Positions 17,543-26,573 are shown, numbered from the stretch's first letter. The stretch: 64,000 bases of DNA from Mycobacterium saskatchewanense (GCF_010729105.1 NZ_AP022573.1:3348001-3412000), one strand, 5' to 3'. Translations and numbers: made by a program. The notes: generated by a model from the letters alone, not told the origin.

Positions 17543-19065
17543 CCGGGAGCTTTGGGAGATGACGCGGGCGGTTGCCACCCATTGAGCGGCAACCGCACCG
17601 TGAATTCGGTGTGGCCCGGCGAGCTGTCCACCGCGATGGAGCCGTGGTGCGCCTTGACCACCGCCGAGACGATCGCGAGCCCCAGCCCGGTGCTGCCGCC
17701 CTTCCTGGAGCGGGAGGAGTCCCCGCGGGCGAACCGCTCGAACACCTCGGACTGCAGCGCCGCCGGGATGCCGGGCCCGTTGTCGATCACCTGCAGCACG
17801 CTGTGCGTCGGCTCGGTGCTCAGTCGGGTGGTGACGACGGTGCCGGCGCCGGTGTGGACGCGGGCATTGGCGAGCAGATTCGTCAGGACCTGGTGTAGCC
17901 GCGCCGAATCTCCCGGAACGATCACCGGCTCTTCCGGCAGGTCCAGCTCCCACTGATGGTCCGGGCCGGCGACGTGCGCGTCGTTGACCGCGTCGACCGC
18001 CAGGCGCGACAGATCCACCGGCTCACGCTCCAGCGGCCGACCGGAGTCGAGGCGCGCCAGCAGCAGCAGGTCTTCCACCAACCGCGTCATGCGCTCGGTC
18101 TCGGACGCCACCCGGCTCATCGCGTGCGCGACCGCCTCGCGGTCGTCACCCATGCGCTGCGTGAGTTCTGTGTAGCCGCGGATGGCGGCGAGTGGTGTGC
18201 GCAGTTCGTGGCTGGCGTCGGCGACGAATTGCCGCACCCGGGTCTCACTGGCCTGCCGCGCCGACAGCGCGGCCGAGATGTGGTCGAGCATCCGGTTCAG
18301 CGCCGACCCCAGCTGGCCCACCTCGGTGGCCGGGTTGGCATCGGACTCGGCCACCCGCACGGGCAGCTCGACCTCTCCGCGGTCCAACGGCAGGTCGGCG
18401 ACCTTGCTCGCCGTTTGCGCGACACGGCGCAGCGGCGCCAACGCGGACCTGATGATCACGACGCCGGCGGTGGTGGCGGCGGCGAGCGCGATGACGGTCA
18501 CGATCCCGAAGATGATGAGCATCCGCATCATCGTGGCGTCGACGTTCGACATCGACAGGCCGGTGACGATGACGTCGTCCCCGTTCCGGCTCGGGGCGGC
18601 GATGACGCGGTAGCGACCCAGACCGTCGAGGTTCAGCGTCACCGGGCGGCGGCTTCCTGCGATCCGTTCGAGTTGGGTCTGCGCGGCGGGAGTCAGCGCG
18701 GCCCGGGTGCCGCTGCTGGTCAAATAGCCGGCATCTACGGTGTTGCCGTGGTTGACCACCGCGGCCACCATGCCTGCGGGCTGGCCCGGCGCGTCGAGGA
18801 ACCGCGGACCGGGGCCCGGCCGGGGTGAAAAGCGTGATTCGTGACGCCAGCCCGGGTGTTTGGGTTCGGGGTACATCAGCGCCGAGCGGTAGGAGGTGCC
18901 GCCGAGCTGCCCGTCGAGCTGCGCCACCAGGTGGTGCAACAGCGCCAGTTCGGTCGCGGCGGTGATGCCGATGCACACGACGGCCAGGACGACGACCTGC
19001 CCGACCAGCAACCGTATGCGGAGCGACCAGACCCGCCGGGTGTTAGCGGGCCGGCTTGAGGACAT
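17539..19065 (-). CDS. tcrY: Two-component sensor histidine kinase TcrY
   Basis: A 508-residue membrane kinase. It has one transmembrane helix near residues 17-38, an extracytoplasmic sensor of about 150 residues, a second helix near 185-208, and a HAMP region. The H-box is [15 protein letters not shown], and the N, G1 (DNGPGIP) and G2 (GLGLAIV) boxes follow. It partners TcrX; the genes overlap by 23 bp. The stimulus is unknown. Equivalent to Rv3764c. Confidence 0.94.
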   Translation of the reverse strand: MSSSRPANTRRVWSLRIRLLVGQVVVLAVVCIGITAATELALLHHLVAQLDGQLGGTSYRSALMYPEPKHPGWRHESRFSPRPGPGPRFLDAPGQPAGMVAAVVNHGNTVDAGYLTSSGTRAALTPAAQTQLERIAGSRRPVTLNLDGLGRYRVIAAPSRNGDDVIVTGLSMSNVDATMMRMLIIFGIVTVIALAAATTAGVVIIRSALAPLRRVAQTASKVADLPLDRGEVELPVRVAESDANPATEVGQLGSALNRMLDHISAALSARQASETRVRQFVADASHELRTPLAAIRGYTELTQRMGDDREAVAHAMSRVASETERMTRLVEDLLLLARLDSGRPLEREPVDLSRLAVDAVNDAHVAGPDHQWELDLPEEPVIVPGDSARLHQVLTNLLANARVHTGAGTVVTTRLSTEPTHSVLQVIDNGPGIPAALQSEVFERFARGDSSRSRKGGSTGLGLAIVSAVVKAHHGSIAVDSSPGHTEFTVRLPLNGWQPPASSPKAPG

Positions 19066-19747
19066 AACCCGCGCCGCGCAGTGTGTGGATCATGGGCTCG
19101 CGACCGTTGTCGATCTTCTTGCGCAGGTAGGAGATGTACAGCTCGACGATGTTGGACCGGCCGCCGAAGTCGTAACTCCACACTCGATCCAGGATCTGCG
19201 CCTTGCTGAGCACACGCTTGGAGTTGCGCATCATGAAGCGCAGCAGCTCGAACTCGGTGGAGGTCAGGGCGATCGGTTCGCCGCCGCGAGTCACTTCGTG
19301 ACTGTCCTCGTCGAGCACCAGGTCGCCGACGACCAGCTGGGCGCCGCTGTCCACGGTCGTCACCCCGGTGCGCCGCAAAAGGGCGCGCAGCCGCAGGACT
19401 ACTTCTTCGATGCTGAACGGTTTGGTGACGTAGTCGTCGCCGCCGGCGGTCAGCCCGGCGATGCGGTCCTCCACCGAATCCTTGGCCGTCAGCAACAGCA
19501 CCGGCAGCTGCGGGTTTTCCTCCCGAAGCTTGTGCAGGACGTCGAGCCCGCTCATGTCGGGCAGCATGACGTCCAGGACCACGACGTCGGGCCGCTGGGC
19601 CCGCGCCGACGCTATCGCCGAGGATCCGTCTCCGGCGGTCGCGATGTTCCAGCCCTCGTATCGCAACGCCATTGACACCATCTCGGCGAGCACGGCTTCG
19701 TCGTCGACCACGAGCACGTTGATCGGGTTGCCGTCCGCGCGGCACAT
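19043..19747 (-). CDS. tcrX: Response regulator TcrX
   Basis: A 234-residue OmpR/PhoB-type regulator. The receiver domain has an acidic pocket (VDDE), the phospho-acceptor Asp in VVLDVMLPD, and Lys in TKPF. The C-terminal winged helix ends in RGAGYVL. The ATG at 19747 gives the length of the M. tuberculosis protein (Rv3765c); an in-frame GTG at 19783 would add 12 residues without a better ribosome-binding site. Confidence 0.94.
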   Translation of the reverse strand: MCRADGNPINVLVVDDEAVLAEMVSMALRYEGWNIATAGDGSSAIASARAQRPDVVVLDVMLPDMSGLDVLHKLREENPQLPVLLLTAKDSVEDRIAGLTAGGDDYVTKPFSIEEVVLRLRALLRRTGVTTVDSGAQLVVGDLVLDEDSHEVTRGGEPIALTSTEFELLRFMMRNSKRVLSKAQILDRVWSYDFGGRSNIVELYISYLRKKIDNGREPMIHTLRGAGYVLKPAR

Positions 19748-19846
19748 GACAACGCGCTCTACCGAGGCCCGGGATTGCGTCACACTATTCAGTATCCGCG
19801 GCCGACTGGGCCGCCGCTATGGCATTGCTATGTGTCGGCTGTGAAA

Positions 19847-19877
19847 GATCGCGTGGCCGCCGGACAGCCACGCGATC
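19847..19877 (-). terminator. Stem-loop terminator of the small membrane-protein gene
   Basis: A perfect 11-bp inverted repeat: GATCGCGTGGC at 19847-19857 and its complement at 19867-19877, with a 9-base loop. On the minus strand it is followed by a short TTT. Confidence 0.65.
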
Positions 19878-19898
19878 CTCCATGCCTCTGGCGGGCGC

Positions 19899-20054
19899 CT
19901 AATACCAGTACCGCCGGCCGGCGACCGGGCGACCGACGGATCCCATGATCCAGAGCACCGCGCCGATGACGAGAACGACGACGCCGATCTCCCATAACAA
20001 TGGGATTCCAAACACGAATCCGAGAATGAGCAGGACTGCGCCCAAGATAATCAT
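19899..20054 (-). CDS. DUF6131-like 51-residue membrane protein
   Basis: A short gene in 51 codons, starting MIILGAVLL and ending RRYWY. Two hydrophobic helices (about 3-20 and 22-38) fill most of it, matching the tiny actinobacterial DUF6131 membrane family. A strong GAAGGAAG ribosome-binding site precedes the ATG and an 11-bp stem-loop terminator follows the TAG. Function unknown. It lies 25 bp downstream of the next small gene, so the two probably share a transcript. Confidence 0.8.
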   Translation of the reverse strand: MIILGAVLLILGFVFGIPLLWEIGVVVLVIGAVLWIMGSVGRPVAGRRYWY

Positions 20055-20079
20055 CTGAACTTCCTTCGGGTGAGGGGTT

Positions 20080-20310
20080 TTAGGCGACTAGGCCACTGGG
20101 CATTGAACTCGGTTGTGGTACATGGCAATCCTTGACTTTTGGATTGACACCCGCATAGTTCAAGGGGCCGGCGACCACGGTCAGGGCGATGTTTCCCGCT
20201 GTGACACAACTTGTCGACCCACCTTTGAAGTAATCGCGCTGGTAAGCCGCGAACACTCCGATGAGCAGCCACACCAGGACAATCGCACCGATTACTCCGC
20301 GACCACGCAT
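20080..20310 (-). CDS. Small exported or membrane-anchored protein
   Basis: A 76-residue protein with an N-terminal hydrophobic helix (about residues 5-22, then AAYQRDYF) and a short extracytoplasmic domain containing two cysteines, possibly a disulfide. GGAGG lies 6 bases before the ATG at 20310; an upstream in-frame ATG adds four residues but sits on the ribosome-binding site. Similar proteins sit beside DUF6131 genes in mycobacteria as far as I recall. Function unknown. Confidence 0.7.
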   Translation of the reverse strand: MRGRGVIGAIVLVWLLIGVFAAYQRDYFKGGSTSCVTAGNIALTVVAGPLNYAGVNPKVKDCHVPQPSSMPSGLVA

Positions 20311-20419
20311 GGTGACCTCCATTTGTGTTCGAGAAACTTCTTTCTCGTGCGTCTAGCGTTACCCATTGCACGCACGTCTAAACATGGTTGACGCCGACCG
20401 CGCGGCACCGCTCGCGAGG

Positions 20420-20815
20420 TCAGCGATGCGCCTCGAGCCACGCCGCGGCCCGCTTCCTCGATGCCCGGGACAGCCACGCGCCGGAGGATGAGTTCGGCTG
20501 ATTCCGTCGTCGTGCCCCTCCGCCGGCCGGCTCGCTCGCACCGATGGGTGGCCGTCGAACCGGTGGGTGGTGAAAAACGGCGTTGCGAGTCTTGGATGAG
20601 TGCCGGCTTGCCACCCTCGGACTCCACCCAGGACATGACACGTCGGCGTAGCGTTCGCCGGTGCCAGGATCGCCGGCGTCGGCTGCGGGCAAGAACACGA
20701 ACGACTCTCCGCCCACCCGGTAGATCGAGTCGACCTACGGGCCCTCCAGACCCCGGAGGTGCGGCATCGATGCGGCGATCCGGTGTACGTCGCGCACGCC
20801 GGACGGGGCCCGCAT
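20420..20815 (-). pseudogene. Decayed MmcQ/YjbR-family gene
   Basis: Family-typical segments appear in order but in different frames: VRDVHRIAASMPHL, then a TAG at codon 27, IYRVGGESFVFLPA, DPGTGERYADV, a shift to SWVESEGGKPALIQD, a shift to FFTTHRFDGHPSV, and a shift back to AWLSRASRKRAAAWLE and the stop. One nonsense codon and at least three frame changes rule out a working protein. The intact family is a DNA-binding-like YjbR fold of unknown role. Confidence 0.8.
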
Positions 20816-20869
20816 GCGTACCGAGTGGTGTTGCGGTGACCAGTAATTGAGTCACCGGCGGTGCGCCCA

Positions 20870-21301
20870 CTACACGGTCAGCACCTTGCCCAGCAGCGCG
20901 GTGAGCCGCTGCTGTTCGCCCGGGTTGAGCCGCGAGGTCATGGGTGACAAGAGCTCACCGATCTCGGCGATGATCGCGGGGGCGAGTCGTCGCGCCTCCG
21001 CGGTAAGGCTGACACGCACCGATCGCCCGTCGGCGGCATCGGTGGTCTTTCGCACCAGCCCTCGCCCAACGGCGCGATCGATGAGACCGCTGACGGTCGA
21101 ACGCTCCAAACCCAGGTACGAAGCGAGTTCGGCCATCGTGGGTTCGCGGTCACGGAGTATTCCCAGCACCCGCAGCTGGGTCAACGACAGATCGTGTTCG
21201 GAGGCAACCCGATTCAGGATTGCGGTCACCGCGAACGACGTCTGTACGAGGTTGTCGGTGAAGTTCTCTGCCGCGCTCATGCAACTGACCATACCTTGCA
21301 T
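20870..21301 (-). CDS. MarR-family transcriptional regulator
   Basis: A 143-residue winged-helix regulator: dimerisation helices at both ends, recognition region LERSTVSGLIDRAVGRGLV (about 68-86), and wing DGRSVRVSLT. It is divergent from an oxidoreductase gene, the usual arrangement in which MarR represses both itself and the neighbour until a phenolic or oxidant ligand appears (inferred). The ATG at 21280 (seven residues in) is an alternative start. Confidence 0.9.
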   Translation of the reverse strand: MQGMVSCMSAAENFTDNLVQTSFAVTAILNRVASEHDLSLTQLRVLGILRDREPTMAELASYLGLERSTVSGLIDRAVGRGLVRKTTDAADGRSVRVSLTAEARRLAPAIIAEIGELLSPMTSRLNPGEQQRLTALLGKVLTV

Positions 21302-21345
21302 TAGTTTGTGATCCCATCTAATTTAGTTCGTATTACCACCTAACT
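21301..21345. promoter_or_regulatory. Candidate MarR operator region
   Basis: An AT-rich stretch in the MarR/oxidoreductase gap holds several TTAG/CTAA half-sites. CTAATTTAG at 21318-21326 is a 4-bp inverted repeat about a central T, and further half-sites lie at 21301 (TTAG) and 21340 (CTAA). Confidence 0.4.
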
Positions 21346-21356
21346 GGGAGGCCGCC

Positions 21357-22304
21357 ATGCACGCCGCCGTCGTGTCCACTTTCGACAAACCACCCGCCTA
21401 CCGGGAGTTTCCTCGCCCCACACCACAATCGCCGGACGAGATGCTGGTCGACGTCGTTGCCGCCGGCCTGCATCGGCGGGTGCGCTCGCAGGCCGACGGC
21501 TCGCACTACACCTCCACCGGTGAGCTGCCCCTCGTCCCGGGCATCGACGGGGTGGGTCGCGCTCCCGACGGGAGCCTGCGTTACTTCGTCCTGCCGGACA
21601 CGGCCGTGGGCGCCATCGCCGAGCAGACCGTCATCGATCGGCGCCGCAGCTTCGTGCTTCCCGATGGCGCCGACCCAGTCCTGGTGGCCGCGGCGATGAA
21701 CCCCGTCATGTCCTCCTGGGTGGCCCTGCGGCGCCGCATCGACTTCGAGCCCGGGTCCACGGTTCTCGTACTCGGCGCCACCGGCAGTGCGGGGCGCATG
21801 GCCGTGCAGGTCGCCAAGCGGCTCGGCGCGGGCCGCGTCATCGGCGCCGGGCGCAATCCCGGGCGGCTCGCCGCCCTCACCGAGCGCGGCGCGGACCAGA
21901 CGATCCAACTCGACACCGGTGTAAGCGATCTCGCGCGGGCCGCGGCCGACGTGGACGTCGTGATCGACTACCTCTGGGGCGCGACCGCGGCCGAGGCGAT
22001 GGCCGGCATCGCGGCCCGCCGCTCGGAGCCCGGCAAACCGCTCAGCTGGATCCAGATCGGCTCGGTGGCCGGCGCTTCCGCGGACATCCCCTCCGCCGCG
22101 TTGCGCGCCATCCGCCTGCAGATCGTCGGAAGCGGACAGGGGTCGGTCCCAGCCCGCGATCTCCTGGCCGAACTACCCGCCATCGTCGACGAGATCACCC
22201 GCGTAGGCTACGAACTCGACGTCCGCGCCGTGCCGCTGTCCGACGTCGAAGCGGCCTGGAGCGACGCCGCCACCGAGCAGCGGATCGTCTTCATCCCCGC
22301 CTAA
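21357..22304 (+). CDS. Quinone oxidoreductase-like medium-chain dehydrogenase
   Basis: A 315-residue MDR-superfamily protein. It has a GroES-like N-terminal domain and a nucleotide motif [14 protein letters not shown] (about residues 141-154), with no catalytic zinc ligands. GGGAGG precedes the ATG. The divergent MarR gene suggests control by a quinone, aldehyde or phenolic compound, which is inference. It ends 4 bp into the convergent methyltransferase gene. Confidence 0.85.
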   Translation: MHAAVVSTFDKPPAYREFPRPTPQSPDEMLVDVVAAGLHRRVRSQADGSHYTSTGELPLVPGIDGVGRAPDGSLRYFVLPDTAVGAIAEQTVIDRRRSFVLPDGADPVLVAAAMNPVMSSWVALRRRIDFEPGSTVLVLGATGSAGRMAVQVAKRLGAGRVIGAGRNPGRLAALTERGADQTIQLDTGVSDLARAAADVDVVIDYLWGATAAEAMAGIAARRSEPGKPLSWIQIGSVAGASADIPSAALRAIRLQIVGSGQGSVPARDLLAELPAIVDEITRVGYELDVRAVPLSDVEAAWSDAATEQRIVFIPA

Positions 22305-23245
22305 ACCGCGCGTCGTTGCGCGGACACGAAAAGCGTAGGGGGCATGGCATCCTCGGAACCGGCTGGAATCTCGCGGGAGTAACGCGTCATCAGCTCGGGG
22401 AACGTCTGCGCGGACACCTCCCAACCGTGCTGACGCAGCCAGACGTCGACGGGCGTGCGCTCCTCGGCATACCACAGGTCATCGAAGTCCGTGATCTCGG
22501 CGTTGACCAGCTTGGCCGCCGCAGCCCGCATCCGCTGCATGTCTTCGCGCTGGCGCCGGACCAGGTCCGGGTCGGTGAAGCCCGCGCCGGGCACGTTGGA
22601 CGCCAGCCAGCTGCCCTCCGCGCTGAGCGAATCGATCCGCTCGAACAACAGGTCCTGGGCCTGCGCCGGCAGGTAGCGCACCAGCCCTTCCGCCGACCAG
22701 GCCGCCGGCCGGGACGGGTCGAACCCCGCCTCCTGCAACGCCTTCGGCCAATCCTGCCGCAGGTCGATCGGCACGTTCACCAGCCGCGCGGCCGGCTGCG
22801 CGCCGTGGTCGCGCAGCGTCTGCGCCTTGAAGTCCAGCACCTTGGGCTGGTCGAGCTCGTACACGACCGTGCCGTCCGGCCAGGGCAGCCGCCAGGTCCG
22901 CGCGTCCAGCCCCGACGCCAGGATGACCACCTGCCGCACCCCGGCCTCGGCCGCGCCCAGGAAGAACTCGTCGAAGAAGGCCGTCCGGGTCGCCATGAAG
23001 TCGATCATCAGTTGGATCCGCGACTGCACCTCCGGTTCGAGCTCGATCGCCTTGGCCAGTAGCGCGGGATCGGCGTAAATACTCCACATCCCCTCACCCG
23101 CGGCGTCGACGAAGACGCGCGCGAACGGGTCGTTGATCAGCGGGTTGTCGCTCTCGGTCTCCGCAGCGCGTGCCGCGGCCACGCCCAGTGCGGTGGCCCC
23201 GACGCTTTGAGTGATGTCCCAGGAATCGTTGTCCGTGCGCGGCAT
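22301..23245 (-). CDS. SAM-dependent methyltransferase, mycobacterial LCMT-like family (Rv3767c-like)
   Basis: A 314-residue member of the large mycobacterial class I methyltransferase family (TIGR00027). Motifs are the N-terminal [12 protein letters not shown]-binding [15 protein letters not shown], and [12 protein letters not shown]. The family's substrates are mostly unknown. The ATG at 23245 is chosen for a good GGAAGGAAC ribosome-binding site; the longer frame adds 13 residues. Its 3' end overlaps the convergent oxidoreductase by 4 bp. Confidence 0.9.
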   Translation of the reverse strand: MPRTDNDSWDITQSVGATALGVAAARAAETESDNPLINDPFARVFVDAAGEGMWSIYADPALLAKAIELEPEVQSRIQLMIDFMATRTAFFDEFFLGAAEAGVRQVVILASGLDARTWRLPWPDGTVVYELDQPKVLDFKAQTLRDHGAQPAARLVNVPIDLRQDWPKALQEAGFDPSRPAAWSAEGLVRYLPAQAQDLLFERIDSLSAEGSWLASNVPGAGFTDPDLVRRQREDMQRMRAAAAKLVNAEITDFDDLWYAEERTPVDVWLRQHGWEVSAQTFPELMTRYSREIPAGSEDAMPPTLFVSAQRRAV

Positions 23246-23373
23246 CGCCGTGTTCCTTCCCGACAGAAAGTAAGTTATGCACACTATTCTTCCAGCCGCG
23301 GACCGTCTGGGGCGCCTCGGGCCCGTGGCCTAGGCTTTTTCCCAGACGGTCCACAGGTTGCAAAGGAGCGACG

Positions 23374-23475
23374 ATGACGTTAGGCCCTCGGGAAGCATTC
23401 GACCACGTCGACGCGGTGGTCGCGGGCGACCTCGATGACCTCGCGGCCCGGAACACGTCGCAGAGCGGGAGCTGA
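23374..23475 (+). CDS. 33-codon ORF with strong ribosome-binding site, leader or gene remnant
   Basis: An ATG preceded by AAAGGAGCGACG opens 33 codons (MTLGPREAFDHV, then a TGA) ending two bases before the GTG of the kinase gene. The kinase gene itself has no separate ribosome-binding site, so ribosomes finishing here could re-initiate on it. It may also be the start of a deleted longer gene: M. tuberculosis has a longer hypothetical protein (Rv3768) at this place. Confidence 0.45.
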   Translation: MTLGPREAFDHVDAVVAGDLDDLAARNTSQSGS

Positions 23476-23477
23476 AC

Positions 23478-24512
23478 GTGGACGCCGTCGACCTGGAGGC
23501 CGTGGCCCGTTGGATGTCGGAGCACGGCCTGGGCGACGGGCCCCTCGAGGACGTCGTCACCGTCACCGGTGGAACCCAGAACGTCATGCTGCGCTTCACC
23601 AGGGCCGGCCGGCCGTACGTGTTGCGGCGCGGACCCCGCCACCTGCGGCCGCGCACCAACAGCGTCATCCTGAGGGAAACCAAAGTTCTCGCCGCGCTTG
23701 CCGATTCGGACGTGCCACACCCCCACCTGATCGCGGCGTGCGCGGATCCGACCGTGCTGGGCGACGCGGTGTTCTATCTGATGGAACCGGTCGACGGATT
23801 CAACGCGGGCGAGGGGTTGCCGCCGCTGCATGCGGGCGATGCGGAGATCCAATACCAAATGGGCCTGTCGATGGCCGACGCGTTGGCGAGGCTGGGCGCC
23901 GTCGATCACCTCGCGGTCGGCCTCGCCGACTTCGGGAAGCCCGACGGTTTCCTGGAACGCCAAGTGCCACGGTGGCTTTCGGAGCTGGACTCCTACCGCG
24001 AGTACGAGAACTACCCGGGTCCGCAGATCCCGGGGGTCGAGCAGGTGGCGACCTGGCTCGAGGAGCGACGTCCGGCCACGTGGAAGCCCGGCATCATGCA
24101 CGGTGACTACCACGCCGCCAACGTGATGTTCTCCCGCACCGGGCCCGAAGTGGTCGCCATCGTCGACTGGGAGATGTGCACGATCGGCGACCCGCTGCTG
24201 GATCTGGGGTGGCTGCTGGCCACCTGGAAACAACCCGACGGCTCCAGCGTCTTCAGCCACGCACTGGGCGGCCAGGACGGGTTGGCCAGCACCGAAGACC
24301 TGCTCCAGCGGTACGCCGCCAACACCACCCGAGACCTGTCGAGCATCACCTGGTACACGGTGCTGGCGTGCTTCAAGCTCGGCATCGTGATCGAGGGAAC
24401 GCTCGCCCGCGCCTGCGCGGGCAAGGCCGAAAAGGCCGTCGGGGACCAACTTCACGCGGCAACGGTGCACCTCTTCGAGCGGGCGCTGGGTCTCATCGAG
24501 ACACGGAGCTGA
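23478..24512 (+). CDS. APH-fold phosphotransferase family protein
   Basis: A 344-residue kinase-fold protein, third paralogue in the window. Motifs are GGTQNVML (nucleotide loop), MHGDYHAANV (catalytic loop) and IVDWEMCTIGDPLLDL (metal site). It is very like the protein at 10261 but stands without an acyl-CoA dehydrogenase nearby. The substrate is unknown; hydroxyacyl-CoA is a reasonable guess from the family. The GTG start is two bases after a 33-codon ORF. Confidence 0.85.
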   Translation: MDAVDLEAVARWMSEHGLGDGPLEDVVTVTGGTQNVMLRFTRAGRPYVLRRGPRHLRPRTNSVILRETKVLAALADSDVPHPHLIAACADPTVLGDAVFYLMEPVDGFNAGEGLPPLHAGDAEIQYQMGLSMADALARLGAVDHLAVGLADFGKPDGFLERQVPRWLSELDSYREYENYPGPQIPGVEQVATWLEERRPATWKPGIMHGDYHAANVMFSRTGPEVVAIVDWEMCTIGDPLLDLGWLLATWKQPDGSSVFSHALGGQDGLASTEDLLQRYAANTTRDLSSITWYTVLACFKLGIVIEGTLARACAGKAEKAVGDQLHAATVHLFERALGLIETRS

Positions 24513-24551
24513 CGGGCGGCGCCGCCCAGCGGGTTGCCAGCAACCACCCAC

Positions 24552-24557
24552 TACGAT
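24552..24557 (+). promoter_or_regulatory. -10 element, leaderless transcript
   Basis: TACGAT lies 8 bases upstream of the GTG at 24566 and there is no ribosome-binding sequence. Confidence 0.45.
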
Positions 24558-24565
24558 CTGCTGAC

Positions 24566-25063
24566 GTGCCGCCCTACCCCGAGGAACCCGACTACTACTC
24601 CGAGCCCACCCAGGCCGCGCGCTACGGCGGTTATCACGACCCCGCGCCCGAGCCGCCGGGACCGCCACAGGGACCTGCGCCGTGGTACCGCCGTCCCGCG
24701 GCGCTCGTCGCGGCCGGCGCGATCGGCGCGATAGTGCTCGCCGCGGTGGTGTTCGCGGCGGTCAAGCTCGCGACCGGGTCGTCGCACAGCCCCGCGGCGA
24801 CGACGACCACCGCCCCCACCACGACCGCACCGGTGACCACCACGACCACCACCACGGAGGCGCCGCGCCACCACGGCGGCGGTGGCGGGGGCGGCGGAGC
24901 GCCGACTCAGACCGTCACCGAGACGGTACCGCCGCCGAGCACGGACACCCCGGCGACGACGGTCGAGCCGAGCACGGTGACCGTGTCGCCGAGCACCGAG
25001 ACCAGCACGGTCACCCAGACCGTGACCGTGCCGCCGCGCCGGCCTTTCCAACAACGCCCGTAG
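24566..25063 (+). CDS. Single-pass membrane protein with Thr-rich exterior domain
   Basis: A 165-residue protein: a Pro/Tyr-rich cytoplasmic N-terminus of about 45 residues (PYPEEPDYYSEP), one transmembrane helix (about 50-70), then an external low-complexity tail of Thr runs, a Gly run and Thr/Val/Pro repeats (likely O-mannosylated). The layout is common among actinobacterial envelope proteins. No enzymatic domain. Start chosen at GTG 24566, 8 bases after a TACGAT -10 element. Confidence 0.7.
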   Translation: MPPYPEEPDYYSEPTQAARYGGYHDPAPEPPGPPQGPAPWYRRPAALVAAGAIGAIVLAAVVFAAVKLATGSSHSPAATTTTAPTTTAPVTTTTTTTEAPRHHGGGGGGGGAPTQTVTETVPPPSTDTPATTVEPSTVTVSPSTETSTVTQTVTVPPRRPFQQRP

Positions 25064-25092
25064 CGGCGCCGGGGCGGATAACCTTCCATTCC

Positions 25093-25713
25093 GTGGAAGT
25101 CGGTGACTCCGTCAGGCGCTCGCTCGATCACTGGGAACGGCGGCAGTGGGATGCGGCGCTGGCGCACGCCTGCAACGCCGTCGACGCCACCGCCAAGAAG
25201 CGCTACCCCCAGTCGGGGGTAGCGAGCCGGTTCAAGCTCACGATCCGTGAGGCAATGGACATCTTTCGCATGATGGCGGCGCCCGGCATCGACTTCGAGC
25301 AGAGCCGCTTCCCCGTCGCGGTCAAGTCCGATCTGCCCGACGGGCGCCCCGACGTCGCCGACGTCCTGTTCGGCGTCCACCGGCGCGGTCACGGCCACGA
25401 CGACGACCTGCCGAACGGATTCGAACTCACCCCCCACGGTCCCCGGCCGCAAAGCGCGCACCTGTGGCGAAGCGGCAAGATCCAGCTTCCCGCGTCGGTG
25501 GTGATCGGCCTGCTGGCGATTGCGGTGTTCGCACCCGAGAACAAGGGCGAGACCATCCCCGACGGATACCAGCTCAGCTGGTACCAGTACCCCTTCCCCA
25601 TCTGCCTGTGGTGGGGATGGCAGGACCATTTCCGCGAGATCATCGGCACCGCACACATTCCGCATGCCGCTCTTGACTTCTCGGGATTCTGGGACGAGTG
25701 GACGCCGGCCTGA
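25093..25713 (+). CDS. Conserved hypothetical cytoplasmic protein
   Basis: A 206-residue protein with no signal peptide or membrane segment. It begins with a Trp/Arg-rich helical part (SLDHWERRQWDAALAHACNAVD) resembling HEPN-like or TPR-like helical proteins. It ends with a Trp-rich region (SWYQYPF, WWGWQDHF, FWDEW). I do not recognise a family. The GTG at 25093 is the likeliest start. Its stop overlaps the next gene by 16 bp. Confidence 0.6.
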   Translation: MEVGDSVRRSLDHWERRQWDAALAHACNAVDATAKKRYPQSGVASRFKLTIREAMDIFRMMAAPGIDFEQSRFPVAVKSDLPDGRPDVADVLFGVHRRGHGHDDDLPNGFELTPHGPRPQSAHLWRSGKIQLPASVVIGLLAIAVFAPENKGETIPDGYQLSWYQYPFPICLWWGWQDHFREIIGTAHIPHAALDFSGFWDEWTPA

Positions 25714-26240
25714 GCAGCCGCGTGCGGCCGGCTGCCCCTCAGGACGCGGCCGCCTGCCTCGCGATCTATCGGCCCTACGTGCTGGACACCGCGATCAGCT
25801 GGGAACTGGAAGTCCCGACGGTCACCGAGATGGCCGCACGCATCGCCGCGGCCCGCGACACCCATGAATGGCTCGCGCTCGAACGCGACGATGAGGTCAT
25901 CGGCTTCGCCTACGGGCAGACTTTCAATCGTCTGCCCACCTTCAGGTGGACGGCCCAGACCGGGCTGTATGTCCGGGCCGACCGGCACCGCACCGGCGGG
26001 GGCCGCGACCTCTACGAACGGCTGCTCCCCCGTCTGGCCGAACGAGGGTATCGACAGGCGATGGCCGGCATTACGCAACCGAACGAGGCCAGCAACGGGT
26101 TCCACCGGTCGTTCGGATTCCGCGATGCCGGTCTCTACCGGCGGGTCGAATGGAAGCTCGACCGCTGGCACGACGTCGCGTGGATGCAGCTCGACCTGGT
26201 CGGCGCCGCCAAGCAAGAACCGCCGCGTCCCATCACCTGA
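25698..26240 (+). CDS. GNAT N-acetyltransferase, phosphinothricin-acetyltransferase type
   Basis: A 180-residue GNAT enzyme. The sequence follows Pat/Bar-like acetyltransferases: VRPAAPQDAAACLAIYRPYV near the start, IGFAYG and a Tyr-Val motif A region (LYVRADRHRTGGGRDLYERLL), then GFHRSFGF and a WHDVAWMQ end. The family acetylates amino groups of phosphinothricin, methionine sulfone or sulfoximine; the true substrate is unknown. Confidence 0.85.
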   Translation: MDAGLSSRVRPAAPQDAAACLAIYRPYVLDTAISWELEVPTVTEMAARIAAARDTHEWLALERDDEVIGFAYGQTFNRLPTFRWTAQTGLYVRADRHRTGGGRDLYERLLPRLAERGYRQAMAGITQPNEASNGFHRSFGFRDAGLYRRVEWKLDRWHDVAWMQLDLVGAAKQEPPRPIT

Positions 26241-26281
26241 GGCAGGGCGCGTGCCGCCGCAGCGGTCGAGCTGAGGATGTC

Positions 26282-26425
26282 TTAGCGGCCGCCGCCCGCG
26301 CCGCCGCCAAACCGCCCCCCGGCGCCACCGCCACCGAGACGGCCGCCGCCCGCGCCGCCACCGAGACGGCCGCCGCCCGCGCCGCCACCGCCGAATGTTC
26401 CCGCCGTGCTGAGTGTGATCGTCAT
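26282..26425 (-). CDS. 47-residue glycine-rich peptide, probably leaderless
   Basis: An ATG at 26425 opens MTITLSTAGTF followed by about 36 residues that are almost only Gly, with Ala, Arg and Leu in repeats of GGGAGGGRLGGG type, ending at a TAA. TAACCT (TANNNT) lies 6 bases before the ATG with no ribosome-binding site, as in leaderless mycobacterial mRNAs. No homologue is recognised; low-complexity GC-rich DNA could produce such a frame by chance, though the defined start argues for a gene. Confidence 0.5.
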   Translation of the reverse strand: MTITLSTAGTFGGGGAGGGRLGGGAGGGRLGGGGAGGRFGGGAGGGR

Positions 26426-26431
26426 GGGCGC

Positions 26432-26437
26432 AGGTTA
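26432..26437 (-). promoter_or_regulatory. -10 element before the glycine-rich peptide
   Basis: TAACCT on the minus strand, 6 bases from the ATG at 26425. Confidence 0.45.
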
Positions 26438-26573
26438 TCGCTGCCGACGGCCGGCCACAACCAATGAAGTCTGAATGATCGGCGACGATGTGGACCGCCG
26501 AAACCGCTTCCCGGAGTGAGGCTCCCCGTTAGGCTGCCCTTGCCGGATTGTCGACCTTTCGACGGGAGTGCAC

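Noticed and set aside
20292..20870. 192-codon minus-strand frame
   Set aside because: Only part of it matches the YjbR family; the rest is out of frame. Better explained as part of the pseudogene at 20420-20815.
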